Positions 1 through 10,688 of a DNA stretch of 64,000 bases are shown here, piece after piece. Source of the stretch: Ampullaceana balthica. Its lineage: Eukaryota > Mollusca > Gastropoda > Lymnaeidae. A program made the translations under genes and the position numbers. Positions within the stretch are counted from its first letter, which is position 1. Each line of letters begins with the position of its first letter. The stretch spans positions 62,001 to 126,000 of the forward strand of contig CALYLW010000738.1 of the NCBI GenBank assembly GCA_944989445.1, in the 5' to 3' direction. The notes below the pieces were generated by a model. That model made no database searches and was not told the origin of the DNA. It worked only from the letters and a program-made list of their open reading frames with translations.

Positions 1-1
1 G

Positions 2-913
2 AAAGCCAGTCCCGTCGAGCTCCAGCGAGACGAGACTCTGAAGACAATCGAAGCTTATGGCGATAGTGTGATAAAAGTCTTTACGGACGGCTCGCGTTTC
101 AAGGATGGCAGAAGTGGATACGGCGTGTTAATTCAATACCCTCAACCTGGACCCGACAGTATCGAACTGTCAGGGCCGTGCGGATCCGCAAACAGTAGTC
201 ACGACGCCGAACTGGAGGCGATTTGCAAGGGTTTGAAGGAAGTGCGCCGACGTCTAGCAAGAAGAAAGGTTTTCCAGACCGTCGTAGTTTTCACCGACTC
301 AAGGTTTTCGCTCGAGACCGTGGGTCGATCCTCTCTGGAGACGAAAACGGTCAGTGTCATTTTGGAAACAGTAGGTGAAATCCTAGCACGAGGCGGAAAA
401 GTAGTCCTTCAGTACATCACTGGGCACAGTGGCGAGCCTCATTCAGACAGGGTCGATAAGTTAGCGAGAGAAGGTTCAGCTCAGCCCCAACCCGATCGCC
501 CGATGACCCAGCTGGGGGTCAGATCGTGGCTTAAGGACCATTTCCGAGAGAAATGGCTACAGGGCTGGGCATCTGGAAGCACGGCCAGAAAAGTATTCCA
601 GTACATGCCGCGACCGAGCAAAAGCGATTCCTGGTGGAAAATTGGACGTAGCAATCAGACGCTCATAACTAGAATGAGAACTGAACATTGTCCCACACGA
701 AGCTACTTGTACAAGTTTAACACTAGAAGGGAACTGGCCTGTCGGCTGTGTGGCCACCCGGAAGAGACGGTGGCACACGTACTCGAAGAGTGCCCCGAGC
801 TGTGCGGGGGTTTGGAAGACGAAGTAACGGTACCTGCAGAGGGTTACCTCTACGGCGATGCCCGCTTGATGAGGCTCGCTTGCGATAAAATGAACCGGGT
901 CTTAAGAGCCTAG
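2..913 (+). CDS. Non-LTR retrotransposon ORF, RNase H and C-terminal zinc knuckle (5' partial)
   Basis: The frame is open to the left window edge, so the true start lies outside. Numbered from the GTG at 68, an RNase H domain covers about residues 3-135. Its acidic residues are D7 (FTDGS), E48 (HDAELEAI), D77 (VFTDSR) and D130 (SDRVDKLAR, after the ITGHSG segment). A cysteine/histidine knuckle follows: C225-x2-C228-x8-H237-x4-C242. RNase H after the reverse transcriptase, ending in a knuckle, is typical of LINEs of the I/R1/LOA/Tad kind; the clade cannot be fixed because the reverse transcriptase lies off the window. The ORF ends at TAG 911-913 and has no internal stop, so this copy may be young. 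The role is removal of template RNA during target-primed reverse transcription. Confidence 0.85.
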   Translation, partial: KASPVELQRDETLKTIEAYGDSVIKVFTDGSRFKDGRSGYGVLIQYPQPGPDSIELSGPCGSANSSHDAELEAICKGLKEVRRRLARRKVFQTVVVFTDSRFSLETVGRSSLETKTVSVILETVGEILARGGKVVLQYITGHSGEPHSDRVDKLAREGSAQPQPDRPMTQLGVRSWLKDHFREKWLQGWASGSTARKVFQYMPRPSKSDSWWKIGRSNQTLITRMRTEHCPTRSYLYKFNTRRELACRLCGHPEETVAHVLEECPELCGGLEDEVTVPAEGYLYGDARLMRLACDKMNRVLRA

Positions 914-1720
914 CGGCTCGACCCAAAAGAGAATGTACATTCACGAGTATGTAATGCCGTTTTTAATTTTCGCCCATCCTGAGTTCAATTCATCCTATCT
1001 GATTTCAAGTTAAATTTCAATTATTGCGATCATTTTTAAAAACGAAATCAATATACATAATTTGCAATGTATGTCACATCCGTCTGTCACGTCCTTCCGT
1101 CCCGTTCGTCACACTATTCCAGGTAACTCCCGATTTTTAAGAAAAATGAAAATATAGACGTAAAATAATTTTTAAAATGTTGGTTTTGAGATTAACAAAG
1201 TGTGTTTCCCGCTATAGAATATTGTGACGTGACGTCATTATTTGAGCTTTTATTAATGTGTAAAGGGAACAAAAAAGAGCCATTGTTTATTCGATGTCAT
1301 TAATATTATTATTATTTTTTTGTGTTACCCATCAGTTTTTGTGTATGCGTGCATGTCAGTATTATGTACGTAATTATAAATTTAATTTTCTATATCGATG
1401 TATAACATCCGTTTTTCGGTTTGTAATTATTATTTACAATTGGTTGTCGTTTTGTTGTCAAGTTTCGATGCATTTTGAACTATAAAGCCATTATTTATTA
1501 CTACAAATGAAATTTGTCACCTTATGCTTCAGTTTAGCGTTTGTTTTTCTTTTATACCCTTCGAGATTGCATATTTGTATGTTTAAAAAAATAACATATT
1601 TAAAAATCTGACTCCTCCCCCACAATAGTTTTTGTTTGATTGTTATTTACATGAAATATTTTAATGCGTCTTTGAATAATTTTGAATTTACAAAACGTTG
1701 CTTTTAATCTATAACTGGAA
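914..1720. other. AT-rich stretch after the RNase H ORF, no gene seen
   Basis: The first 150-200 bases are probably the 3' UTR of the preceding retrotransposon; I could not fix its end or a tail. The rest is AT-rich with short chance ORFs only. Confidence 0.5.
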
Positions 1721-1721
1721 G

Positions 1722-2153
1722 GGGTGCTGACTAGACAATAATGAAAACGTTTATTCGAATTCCTAAAACGTGTATATTAAATTGTATATACGATTTTTGT
1801 TGATATTTTAATATTTTCTTTTATAAACTTTACTTAAAAGTTTTCATGCAAAATAAATATTTCTGTGTTATTCATAGTTCTAAATAAATACAATTTTTTG
1901 CTTTCATGTTTTTGATAATGTAAATGTAATAATGTATTGACCAATGGGCGCATAAACTGACAAGTCATAATAGATCTTGAAAACGTGCTGACTTGACAAT
2001 AATAAAAACGTTTAAGTGAATTACTAACACGTGTATATTAAATTGTAAATGTGATTAACTTTGCTTACTTTGTGTCATGCAAAATAAATCGTTCTTTGTT
2101 ATTGACATGTGTAAAAAATTACATTTATTTTTTTTGACATGTTTTGGTAATGT
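1722..2153. repeat. Diverged direct repeat, two units of about 200-250 bp
   Basis: Two segments (about 1722-1925 and 1978-2153) share several blocks in the same order: GTGCTGACT.GACAATAAT, ACGTGTATATTAAATTGTA, GCAAAATAAAT and a CATGTTTT..TAATGT end. The second unit is broken at its end by the LINE copy that follows, so the first unit serves as an approximate empty site. Confidence 0.65.
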
Positions 2154-4190
2154 TATCTTATCTTATCTTATCTGTTTACAGACGCTCCTTCTATACAGAA
2201 GATTATTGCGTCCTACGCTTATCTATGGTTTGTGTTTAGTTCTGCATTTTTATTAGAGATTTAAATGTTGATAAAGTGTTGGTTTTCCTGGATTCTTCAG
2301 GCAACCCATTCCACGCCCGAATTCCGGACGGGAAGAAGGAAAACTTGTATGTGTTTGTTCTTGCATACGGAATAAGAAAGGTGTTTTTATCCTTATGTCT
2401 ATCTGAGGGTTGTATTAAGTTATCTTTGTGTTGTATTTCTAAATTAGAATTAATTGCTTTATGGATGATTACTATTTTACTCTTGGTTCTTCTATTCTCT
2501 AGTGTTTCAAGGTTTAATGATTTAACTAATGGTGTTATTCTTGTCAGTTTTGAATATTCCCCAGTAATGAATCTTGCAGCTCTTTTTTGAATTTGTTCTA
2601 GTTTATCAATGTTTTCTTTGGTGGATGGGTCCCATACAGAAGATGCATATTCTAGTACAGGTCTCACCAAAGTGAGGTAGCATTTTAGTTTTATATCTCT
2701 ATTACATTTGTTAAAGTTTCTTTTTATAAAGCCTAAGGGTTTGATTTTTTAATAACTTCATTGACATGGGGATTCCATGATAGTTTCTCATTTATTAAGA
2801 CTCCTAAGTATTTTTGAATCTTTATTTTGGGTCAGTTCTTTTCCATGAATGTAATATTTTGAATTTATTTGTTTCTTTTTCTTTGTTACTCTTAACAGTT
2901 GACACTTATCTGGGTGGAAAGACATACTCCAGTTAGTTTCCCATTTTATCAATTCATCTAAGTCTTTTTGTAAAATTTTGCTATCTTGTTCTGATTTAAT
3001 TGTTCTATAGATTATACAATAATCAGCAAATAACCTAACTTTTGTACCCGTTGAGATGTTGTTGGGTAAATCATTTACATAAATTAAAAAGAGTAAGGGA
3101 CCTAGCACAGTTCCTTGTGGAATTCCTGAGTTAACCTTTATTGGTGCAGATTTAGATCCATTAATTATTACAGTTTGCTCCCTCCCCAAAAGGAAGTCTT
3201 GGATCCAGTGATGTAAGGAACCTGAGATTCCAAAGTAGTTAAGTTTTTAAAGTAAACTAAGGTGGTGAACTTTGTCAAATGCTTTTGAGAAGTCTAGTAA
3301 TATTGTATCTATTTGATCATTTTTGTCTAAGCCTTTTGATAGTTCATCTATTAAACCTATTAATTGTGTTTCACATGATCTGTTTTTTCTAAAGCCGTGT
3401 TGATGTGGGCATAGGGCATTATATTTGTCAAGGTGGTTAACTATTCTACTATATATTATGTGTTCTAGTAATTTACAGGTGTTACTAGTAAGTGATACAG
3501 GCCTGTAATTACCAGGGTCTGATTTATCCCCTTTCTTAAAGAGTGGAGTTACGTTAGCTAATTTCCAATCCTGGGACACTTTACCCTGGTTTAGAGAGGC
3601 TTGAAAGAGAACTACAAGGATTGGGGACAGTTCATTGCTTAGTTCTTTTAATAACCTTGCAGGCAAATCATCTGGGCCAGTAGCTTTGTTTATTTTTAAG
3701 TTTTTTAGGAGTGAATGTATACCTATCTCATCTACAGTTATGTTACCTATTTCTTCCATTTTATTTAAATTTATTAAAACTTCTTTGTCGCCTGAGGCAG
3801 AAAAAGATGATGCAAAATATGTGTTAAGGATATTAGCTTTAGTTTCATTATCAATTTAGGTTTTATTATTTGAGCCTTTTAGTGTGGCTATTCCTGAAGG
3901 TTCCAATTTTTTAGATTTGATAAAGGACCATACGTTTTTATTGTTATCTTTGGTAATTACATTGATTATATATTCATTTTAGGAAGTTTCGTCTAAGTTT
4001 TTGTGTCAAGTGTTTAATCTTTAAGTATTTTTTGTGTATCCTATATGAATAGGTAGCTTTATATTTCTTAAATAAGTTCTCTTTTTGTTTGCATAGCTTT
4101 TTCAATCTAAAATTGAACCAGCATTTGTTAATTTTATTTGATGTTAGTTTTGTTGGAACATTCTCATCCATTATAGTTTTTAGTTTAATG
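2154..4190 (-). mobile_element. CR1/jockey-like LINE copy, 5'-truncated, with (GATAA)n 3' tail
   Basis: On the minus strand this copy holds the linker before the reverse transcriptase, the reverse transcriptase and the C-terminal region, and ends in a short GATAA-repeat tail (plus strand TTATCTTATC at 2156-2171). The endonuclease is missing. The last 70 bp recur at 17784, 18411, 27070 and 62183, which defines the family's 3' end. The insertion interrupts the second unit of a local direct repeat; the flanks at 2147 (GGTAATG) and 4192 (GGTAATA) may be a short target duplication. Confidence 0.8.
2236..4171 (-). pseudogene. Decayed LINE reverse transcriptase ORF
   Basis: Four ORF pieces read in element order: 4171-3974 (basic linker), 3759-3247 (RT fingers/palm: KINKATGPDDLPARLLKE, NYRPVSLTSNTCKLLEHII, HGFRKNRSCETQL, LLDFSKAFDKVHH), 3189-2788 (SGIPQGTVLGPLLFLIYVND, then LFADYCIIYR) and 2670-2236 (RPVLEYASSVWDPSTKENID and the HKAINSN...GIRAWNGLPEE region). 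A nonsense codon at 3249-3247 separates pieces two and three, and a single-base shift near 2800 ends piece three. The catalytic F/YADD box reads FADY, so the second aspartate is lost. The copy is therefore inactive. The family resembles CR1/jockey-type LINEs; the exact clade needs a tree. Confidence 0.85.
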
Positions 4191-4383
4191 TTGTGGTAAT
4201 AATGTATTGAAAAACGGCTTAAACGGCTTCAAATCACAGATGTGCTTAATGTGGAACACATTACAGTCAAATAATTTATTTTGAACGCACTGTGCTGTAT
4301 TATTGGTGCAGTCATAATTGTTGCGCCGCACTATTCTTTGCTGCGGTATCACTTTATGTTGTCTGTAATTCAATATGCATACT
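4191..4383. other. Short spacer between two LINE copies
   Basis: No gene seen. The sequence just right of the CR1-like copy (AATAATGTATTGA) resembles 1928-1941, consistent with interrupted local repeats. Confidence 0.4.
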
Positions 4384-4400
4384 ATTATCATGATTCATCA

Positions 4401-5520
4401 TTAGTCCCGTGACCGTTGCGGTCGTTGGGGGAAGCGCATGGACACATCAACAGATAACGATCTCCATATATGCCTATTTTGAACGGCGGCCAATAATTCA
4501 TGCACTTTCATCTCTGTCCATTCCTTTATGTTGTCCAGCCAGCTTTTCCGTTGTCGACCTCTTCGCCGGCCCCCTTCTACAGTACCTTGAAGGATAATTT
4601 TTGTCAGGGTATCATGTCGCAGTACATGACCGAGCCATGCCATTTGACATATCTTAATTGTTGTTATGATGGTTTCTTGATGACCCACAATAGAGTTTAT
4701 TCTGTCCCAGGCATATTCATTAGTCTTGTGTTCTAAATAGGAGATCTGGAGAATTTTCCTCATGCATTTGTTTTAAAATGCCTGCAGCTTGCTTTCAGCT
4801 TCACAGGGACCATCTCTGGATATAATTGCTCCTAGATATTTAAAGTTATGTACCTCCTCCAGCTTTTGTTGGCTCATTACGATGTTGGCCATACTGGTAG
4901 CTGAGGTGTTGACCAATATCTTGTTTTTATCTGAGCTAATTTCAATCCCATTTGCACCTGATCTGTCTGCAAGTTTGTCTGTGAGCTCCTGTTGTTCTTT
5001 ACTGCTCCCAGCCAAAAGATCTATGTCATCAGCAAATCGTAGGTTGCATAAGGGTCTTCAGCCTATAGAGATGGATGTGTTGTGATCACTGAAAGTTTCT
5101 TGCATGATTTTTTTCAAGGAAGATATTGAACAGGACAGGTGAGAGAATGCAGCCCTTGTGGACTCCGATCGTCGTTTTGAAGAATTCCCCTACGCAGCCT
5201 TTAAATAAAACTGCACTGCTTGCCTGATTGTAGAGTTCTTCGATCACCTTTATCAGTCCTTCTTCAATGTTGAAACTTTTCATCCCTTGCGAAAGTCAAT
5301 CGTGCCATACTCGATCAAAGGCTTCCTTGAAGTCTATGAAGTTGTGATGGAGTTCTCGTTTGTGCTGTAGTTGTTTTTCTATGAGCAAGCGACAGTTGAA
5401 GATCTGCTCGATTGTGCTTCTGCCTGGTCTGAAACCTGCATGTTCTTCTGCCAGTAATTCCTCGGATATTGGCTTTAGCCGACCGAGGATAATTTTTAGC
5501 ATTATAACAATTTTAGCCAT
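4401..5520 (-). pseudogene. RTE-like reverse transcriptase, middle and C-terminal pieces
   Basis: ORF pieces in element order: 5520-5296 (LLAEEHAGFRPGRSTIEQIF, then FIDFKEAFDRVWHD, motif A), 5283-5086 (VHKGCILSPVLFNIFLE, the usual VRQGC box read as VHKGC), 5015-4773 (GIEISSDKNKIL, then HNFKYLGAIISRDG) and 4763-4401 (CQMAWLGHVLRHD, then GRRRGRQRKSWLDNIKEW). Frames change between pieces and the segment with the catalytic FADD box is broken, so no active enzyme can be made. The order of motifs and the RW/AWLGHVLR tail are typical of RTE-type LINEs. Confidence 0.82.
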
Positions 5521-5854
5521 ATATTACAGAAGCAACAGAACAGAGAGATAAGTTTTCCACCAGTGCTGTTTAGCGAAGTTGAAGAGGCAGTACGGGACTT
5601 AAAAAGGGGGGGGGGTGGGGGGGTAAGTCGCCTGGAGTTGACAACACCCCTGCTGAAATGCTAAAACATGGAGAAGCAGAGGTAACGAAAGACCTAACAA
5701 AACTCTGCCAGACAATATTTGAAAATAAGATATGGCCCAAAGATTGGACGCAGTCGCTAATTATACCATTACCTAAGAAAGGCAATACGAAACAATGACA
5801 GAATTATAGAACAATCAGCTTTATCAGCAACCCTAGCAAAGTAATGCTAAAAAA
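5521..5854 (+). pseudogene. Inverted 5' segment of the same RTE-like reverse transcriptase
   Basis: On the plus strand the frame reads EISFPPVLFSEVEEAVRDLK, then after a G-run frameshift SPGVDNTPAEMLKHGEAE and IFENKIWPKDWTQSLIIPLP, then after a stop NYRTISFISNPSKVML. These are the boxes that normally sit immediately upstream of the LLAEEHAGFRPGRS box found on the opposite strand next door. The segment is thus the missing upstream part of one element, flipped, not a separate insertion. Confidence 0.82.
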
Positions 5855-5866
5855 ATTATCATGATT

Positions 5867-7204
5867 ATATAATTATTATTCATGCAAACTTATATAGCGC
5901 AGCCTAATTTTGGGGTTTTCTCATTACACATAATATTCGTATACATAATCAAAATATAGATCTATAATTTGCTATGTATGTCCGTTTGTAACGCTAGATT
6001 TTAGAAGGCGCACCGCTAAAAAAAAAGCATTGACAAAAAAATAATGCACCAAAAAAACAAACAACTCTTTTCGAACGTCCGCATAAAATTGTTCAATATG
6101 GAAATGAGATTTCATTTTTCTCTCTTTGTCTCTACATTTTCAGATTATTTACTATACGGTCTTCAGGCAAAAGGGATAATTACAAAAACTGAAATATATT
6201 TATTTTGAAAACTTCCGATATTTTTGACGGGTAATACACTAGTGTTTTATATAGTTAGAAAACTCTCAATGTCCAATTTAAAATCCGTTTAATATTAAAA
6301 GCATTTTCTGTTTGTGATTTTTTTTTAAAAGTGCTTGAGATACATAATTGAAAATGTCTTGTTGAAAATATTATTTTCCATCATTTCAAGATAAAAGAAA
6401 CAATCTGAATGAAGTCGTTTCTCAAGTGTAAACACACGTCCAATGATTTATCTGCGTTGTGCATTCTTCAGTGCCAGAAAAAAAAGGATGGGTCATTCTG
6501 CTGTCATTTATAGAGCTTGCAATAGCAAATTCAGGGCATTGCTTCACCAAACAACATTGTATTCCCTCGGTATAAGCAGCGTCATAGTTTTTGTTGAGTT
6601 TGTGAATGAAGACATTTAAAAATAATAATATAATTTTCTTCTAACTTAAAGAAGAAGGACAAAAAGGAAAAAAAAACAACCTGAAGCTGATGCGGCTCAA
6701 AAAGGTACACCACTGTTTCAACTGTTAGCCTGGAGTTTAAATCTCTGTTGTGCTCTAGCCTATTGAAGTACGAGTTGGTGGGACAGTGCACCGAAGTTTC
6801 CACTAATGGTCTGTTTCCCATGGCCCGGACAATTCCTGTTACGTCTTGTTCCTAATGGGGTCTGCATGCAAGGCTTTTACCCCGAGATAAGAGACTGGAA
6901 CGTCTGGTATGGGTTGGGCCGACCTGGCTTTGGCCAGGTAGTCTGCTTTCTTAATACCCTTCAACATTCAAGTGGCTCGTTATTACATTAAGCAAAATTA
7001 AAAAATTTAAAAAATTACCTGTTGAGACGACATTAACTCTTGCAAGAGTTCTTACATACTTTTTAAACGTTAACAATATTTTAAAACAACTAAGATTTTA
7101 TACACCAGCATTTGGATGCAAAAAGTTGTAAAAGTAAGTTAAGTTCACATTTTCAGGCCATGCCGGTCTATGGGGAAAATGAAGTAGCGTTCATAAGTTT
7201 TTAT
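5867..7204. other. Intergenic AT-rich stretch with old repeat fragments
   Basis: At 5938-6090 the sequence resembles, on the opposite strand, parts of the repeat region at 60180-60400 (GGTGCA...CGGACGTTCGA block). At 6740-6990 there is a more GC-balanced patch with no recognisable coding signal. No gene can be supported. Confidence 0.4.
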
Positions 7205-7450
7205 ATAATTTATTGCCACGTGATGCGAGGGGATTGTGTGGCTAGCTCAATGCCCAGCCGCCTTTACTTCCCCAACTGATTTCAGCTGTCTAATAGGAGT
7301 TGGGTGGACTCAGGGACCACCTTTGCAACGAGAAACGGGCCCTGCCTACGTGGTGGTCGAGCAGCGCACTCGGCTGTTGTACCGAGACTCGAACCCGTGA
7401 CTCTCGGTACAACAGCCGAGCGCGCTGCTCGACCACCGCGCCACTCCGTC
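7205..7450 (-). repeat. tRNA-derived SINE with a fold-back (inverted duplicated) head
   Basis: On the minus strand the start has a tRNA-like A-box region (GGTGGTCGAGCAGCGCG) and a B box (GGGTTCGAGTC), then blocks CCCTGAGTC-CACCC and AGGCGGCTGGG shared in order with the SINE at 18411-18697. Unusually, the head is duplicated in inverted orientation: 7352-7387 and 7402-7437 are 36-base arms that pair with one mismatch around a 14-base loop which contains the B-box centre. Confidence 0.72.
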
Positions 7451-7501
7451 AACAAATTTTAAAATCTGACTAAATATTAGTGTTTTGTTTTATATTTTCA
7501 G

Positions 7502-7789
7502 GTAATCGAGAAATTTTTGAAATCCTACAAGTCGACCAGACAGGCCCTGTTGACCAGGGGTCTGTCCAGCACTGACCAACAGGTCATCGGTGCCATGTAT
7601 TCATCGGAATTTCTCCGTCAGCAACAAGTGGACGTCATGACGTACACGTGTCGAAGCGGACAATACGGGCTGTTTGGCTCAGAGAGGAAGTATTTCTGTC
7701 TCGGTTACACGTGTGTCAGGGCGGGTGTGGACAGGCAGGTCACCGACGCCATGTACGAAAAGTTAAGATACGTCCCAAGGTTCATTTGA
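7502..7789 (+). CDS. Terminal exon of an unrecognised gene
   Basis: An AG acceptor (7500-7501) after a T-rich tract (TTTTATATTTTCAG) opens a frame in phase 0 that runs 95 residues to TGA at 7787-7789. The peptide begins VIEKFLKSYKSTRQ, has a SSTDQQVIGAMYSSEFL segment and ends in a cysteine-containing core (MTYTCRSGQYGLFG, then YFCLGYTCVRAG) and KLRYVPRFI. Base composition and codon use are far more gene-like than the flanks, and I see no transposon motif. I do not recognise the family. The DQQVI segment and the paired cysteines would fit a secreted or lumenal protein, but this is a guess. No upstream exon could be placed in the window; the preceding 7 kb is mostly transposon sequence. Confidence 0.55.
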   Translation, partial: VIEKFLKSYKSTRQALLTRGLSSTDQQVIGAMYSSEFLRQQQVDVMTYTCRSGQYGLFGSERKYFCLGYTCVRAGVDRQVTDAMYEKLRYVPRFI

Positions 7790-8224
7790 TGGTTGTATGC
7801 AACATTATGACATGCAACGTGCCACGGTTCATTTGATGGCGCAGGTAACGTTACGGCATACAACAAGCGATGATCGAGATTACATTATGGCATACAACGT
7901 GACACATGGTTCACATAATGTTGCCGGTCGCATTATCTCATAAATGGAGATTGAGTATTGTCACATTACAAGTCACACTGTTCATTTGAATGTGGAGAGT
8001 AAGATATATAATACTACAAAGATAAACAGTTTTTGATTTGTAAAAAAAAGAAAAGGTGGGGGTGGTATATTTATACCAGTGTACAAGAAATATTTTTTCT
8101 TGAATGAACATACATTTACATATTTATATATAACGTTTTGGTATATAAGAGATGCAATGTTTATTTTGTGCCGATAAAGAACTAAACTCCAGTAAGAACC
8201 AAGAGCAAAGGAAACAAACGCGTG
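7790..8224. other. Downstream flank of the 7.5-kb exon
   Basis: Short imperfect repeats of GGTTCATTTGATGG and ACATTATG.CATACAACGTG occur at 7780-7910. No gene seen; a 3' UTR is likely for the first part. Confidence 0.4.
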
Positions 8225-8232
8225 ATCTAAGG

Positions 8233-8510
8233 CAGTGCTTCTCAATTTTTTTTTAGTATGGCGGACCTGCAGGAATTTTTAATATTGCCACAGGGACCGG
8301 TGTACTATTTTACATATGCTAGCGCAATGTATTTTATTTTATTTTATTTGTTTCATTTTATGTGCTTATTGTCGAATAATTAACATATCCTGTATGGTTA
8401 ATATTAATGGTTTCAAATGGAGGATTATAATTATATTTTTCTTTCCGTTCTTGATAAATTCTGAGGACCAGCGGTGGTTGGCCCACGGACCGGCACTTTG
8501 AGTAGCGCTG
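8233..8510. mobile_element. hAT-type MITE, 278 bp
   Basis: Terminal inverted repeats CAGTGCTTCTCAA / CAGCGCTACTCAA and perfect 8-bp direct repeats ATCTAAGG at 8225-8232 and 8511-8518. An 8-bp duplication and CAG...CTG ends are hallmarks of hAT elements. There is no transposase inside. Confidence 0.85.
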
Positions 8511-8518
8511 ATCTAAGG

Positions 8519-9820
8519 GACATAACACAACGCGGAACCTGCATCATCCCTTTTCTTCACTGCTTTCTACGCAATCTTTAAATAAAAAACCCACATTTAC
8601 ATTTTAAAATATTTTTAAAAAAACATTAAAATATTTCCTTTTAATATCTATTAGAAAATGAATGCAGATTATAGAGACATGCAGCAACTAGCGGCGTTTC
8701 GAGTTTTCAAGTTTTAAGTCCGAAAAGCCTTATTGGACTCATGTAAAGCGAGACTTTCTAAATAATTATCCCTCCGTATTATGAAAGCTTGTCATAACAC
8801 CCATCGACACGCCATGGAGCAAGAACACGTTCTGGTTTGTTGAATTTAACAAAAAAAGGGCTATTGACGCGTAGACATGATCCTAAGGCGGGTGCCTGAC
8901 AGTCTTCAATAGGAGTGTTCCTTGTTCACCGCTTAACTAAATATTACGGACACGCTTCGTTTTATGCAGTTATGTTTCACACAATTATTTTTTTTAAAAT
9001 CACTAGAAACCCGCCAAACACGGGTTAATTTTTTTTAAAAACTAAACACTTAACGATTAGAAAACCTTAAGCAAATATCTGGGATTATGTTTGCCGAACA
9101 CGAGTCCTAATAAGAGCGACAAACTGTGTTAATGGATCGTTCGAGTAGTTGTATTCGTTTATTTATTTAATGTTTTTTCAATTATTTGATATATATTTTT
9201 TTAAAAATTAAAATCATTTTATGAGTATGCATCCTGTCGAAATTTAACTGAGTTAACAGAAGAAACTGAAGAAGTGGAAGGATGAGAGACTAGTTAATTT
9301 TATGTAGCGGGAGTTACCTTTAAGCCAAAGGAAATTTATTTAAATACATAAATGTTTTCACATTGGACCAACAAAGAGCAAGGTAGTAATAATACACAAG
9401 ACATTAAAATCGAACTGGGAAATACATAGCATCATTAATAACCTAATAGTTATAAATTAATTGGATAGGCATAGAAATTATTTTTTAAACTTCTCTTGTT
9501 TCATTTACAAGAGGAAAAAACACTTTACGAATCTTTACGTCTGGGATTTGGGGGGGAGGAGAGGGGTTGCCTGAACAAACCGGGAAAACCTACACACTAT
9601 CAACATTTAAAAATATGTTTTAAAAAATGCAAGGCTACACAATCAAAGAACATCTATACGAGTTGGATGCAATAATTTTATGCCATGAAGGAGCGCTTGA
9701 AACATATCAGACAAAATAGCAAGTCTTCCATCTTCTTACATTATTCGTTATTGAACTATTTACGATAAAACTGAATGCTGAAACACAAAAAAATGTGACA
9801 TATTATTGGGAAATACCTTT
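8519..9820. other. AT-rich intergenic DNA, no gene seen
   Basis: No ORF with recognisable content, no clear repeat structure. Homopolymer and TA-rich runs only. Confidence 0.45.
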
Positions 9821-9821
9821 G

Positions 9822-10224
9822 AAGAAGCCACATTGTGAAACATCACTTTGAAGTACCTACATTGTGAAACATCACTTGGAAGTAACTACATTGTGAAACA
9901 TCACTTTAAAGTACCTACATTGTGAAACATCACTTTAAAGTACCTACATTGTGAAACATCACTTTGAAGTACCTACATTGTGAAACATCACTTTGAAGTA
10001 CCTACATTGTGAAACATCACTTTGAAGTGCCTACATTGTAAAACATCACTTTGAAGTGTCTACATTGTGAAACATCACTTTGAAGTACCTACATTGTGAA
10101 ACATCACTTTGAAGTACCTACATTGTGAAACATCACTTTGAAGTGCCTACATTGTCAAACATCACTTTGAAGTACCAACATTGTGAAACATCACTTTGAA
10201 GTACCTACATTGTGAAACATCACT
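9822..10224. repeat. 29-bp minisatellite, about 13-14 copies
   Basis: The unit is built on ACATTGTGAAACATCACTTT followed by GAAGTACCT. Copies differ by single bases (GAAGTGCCT, TAAAGTACC, CCAACATTG). The array stops about 90 bp before the inverted repeat end of the FEN/CXC element. Confidence 0.92.
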
Positions 10225-10354
10225 CAATTTTGTTTCTCAAAATTGATATTTATTTATTTCTGTGTTCGATAGGCGCTTATTCACAGAAACTAGTACAAAT
10301 TGTCGCGCATAGAAAATAGCTCGGGTTCTATGTTGACAAATCATGCATTTTTGT

Positions 10355-10580
10355 GCTACAAACACCAAACCTGGCACAGATGTTCAGTTTTTTATGCTGA
10401 ATAAAATGTGATACAGGGCCACAGCAAAATTTTGACCAGTTTCTATTTATAGTAACATTAAAAATGGCCGCTTAAAGAAATTCATGTAAGGTGACAAACT
10501 CATAATTTTTAAGCTACAAACACCAAACTTGGCACACATGTTCAGTTTATAATGCAAATCTAAATGTGAGACAGAAAATG
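10355..10580. repeat. Two subterminal repeats inside the FEN/CXC element
   Basis: About 115-bp spaced copies of a block with GCTACAAACACCAAACCTGG, CACA.ATGTTCAGTTT and ATGTGA.ACAG (near 10357 and 10512). Subterminal repeats next to an inverted end often bind transposase. Confidence 0.55.
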
Positions 10581-10688
10581 CACAAGTTTGTTAAGTTTCT
10601 ATTTTTATTTACATAAAAATGGCCACAAAAGTAAATTTTGAGTATGATGATAAATTGACCTTACATTTTTTAATCTGGTTCAATTAGT

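Larger units (their letters stand above)
4396..5854 (-). mobile_element. RTE-like LINE copy with inverted 5' end (twin-priming structure)
   Basis: Perfect 12-bp direct repeats ATTATCATGATT flank the copy (4384-4395 and 5855-5866). From 5519 down to 4396 the element reads on the minus strand (reverse transcriptase middle to C-terminus, then a 3' end shared with 23354-23487). From about 5521 to 5854 the upstream part of the same reverse transcriptase reads on the plus strand. The two parts abut head to head near 5520. Their inner sequences overlap by a short stretch (TAATGCTAAAA..ATTATC occurs in both), and that stretch ends in ATTATC, the first six bases of the target duplication. This is the structure expected when both nicked target strands prime reverse transcription. 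Confidence 0.85.

Noticed and set aside
6582..6991. Short ORFs on both strands
   Set aside because: No splice context, no recognisable motif, and composition like the flanks.
7517..7836. Second overlapping plus ORF at 7648-7836
   Set aside because: Out of frame with the acceptor-linked exon and lacking any supporting signal.
9822..10224. CRISPR array
   Set aside because: The 29-bp repeats are directly adjacent with no unique spacers, and the DNA is animal.
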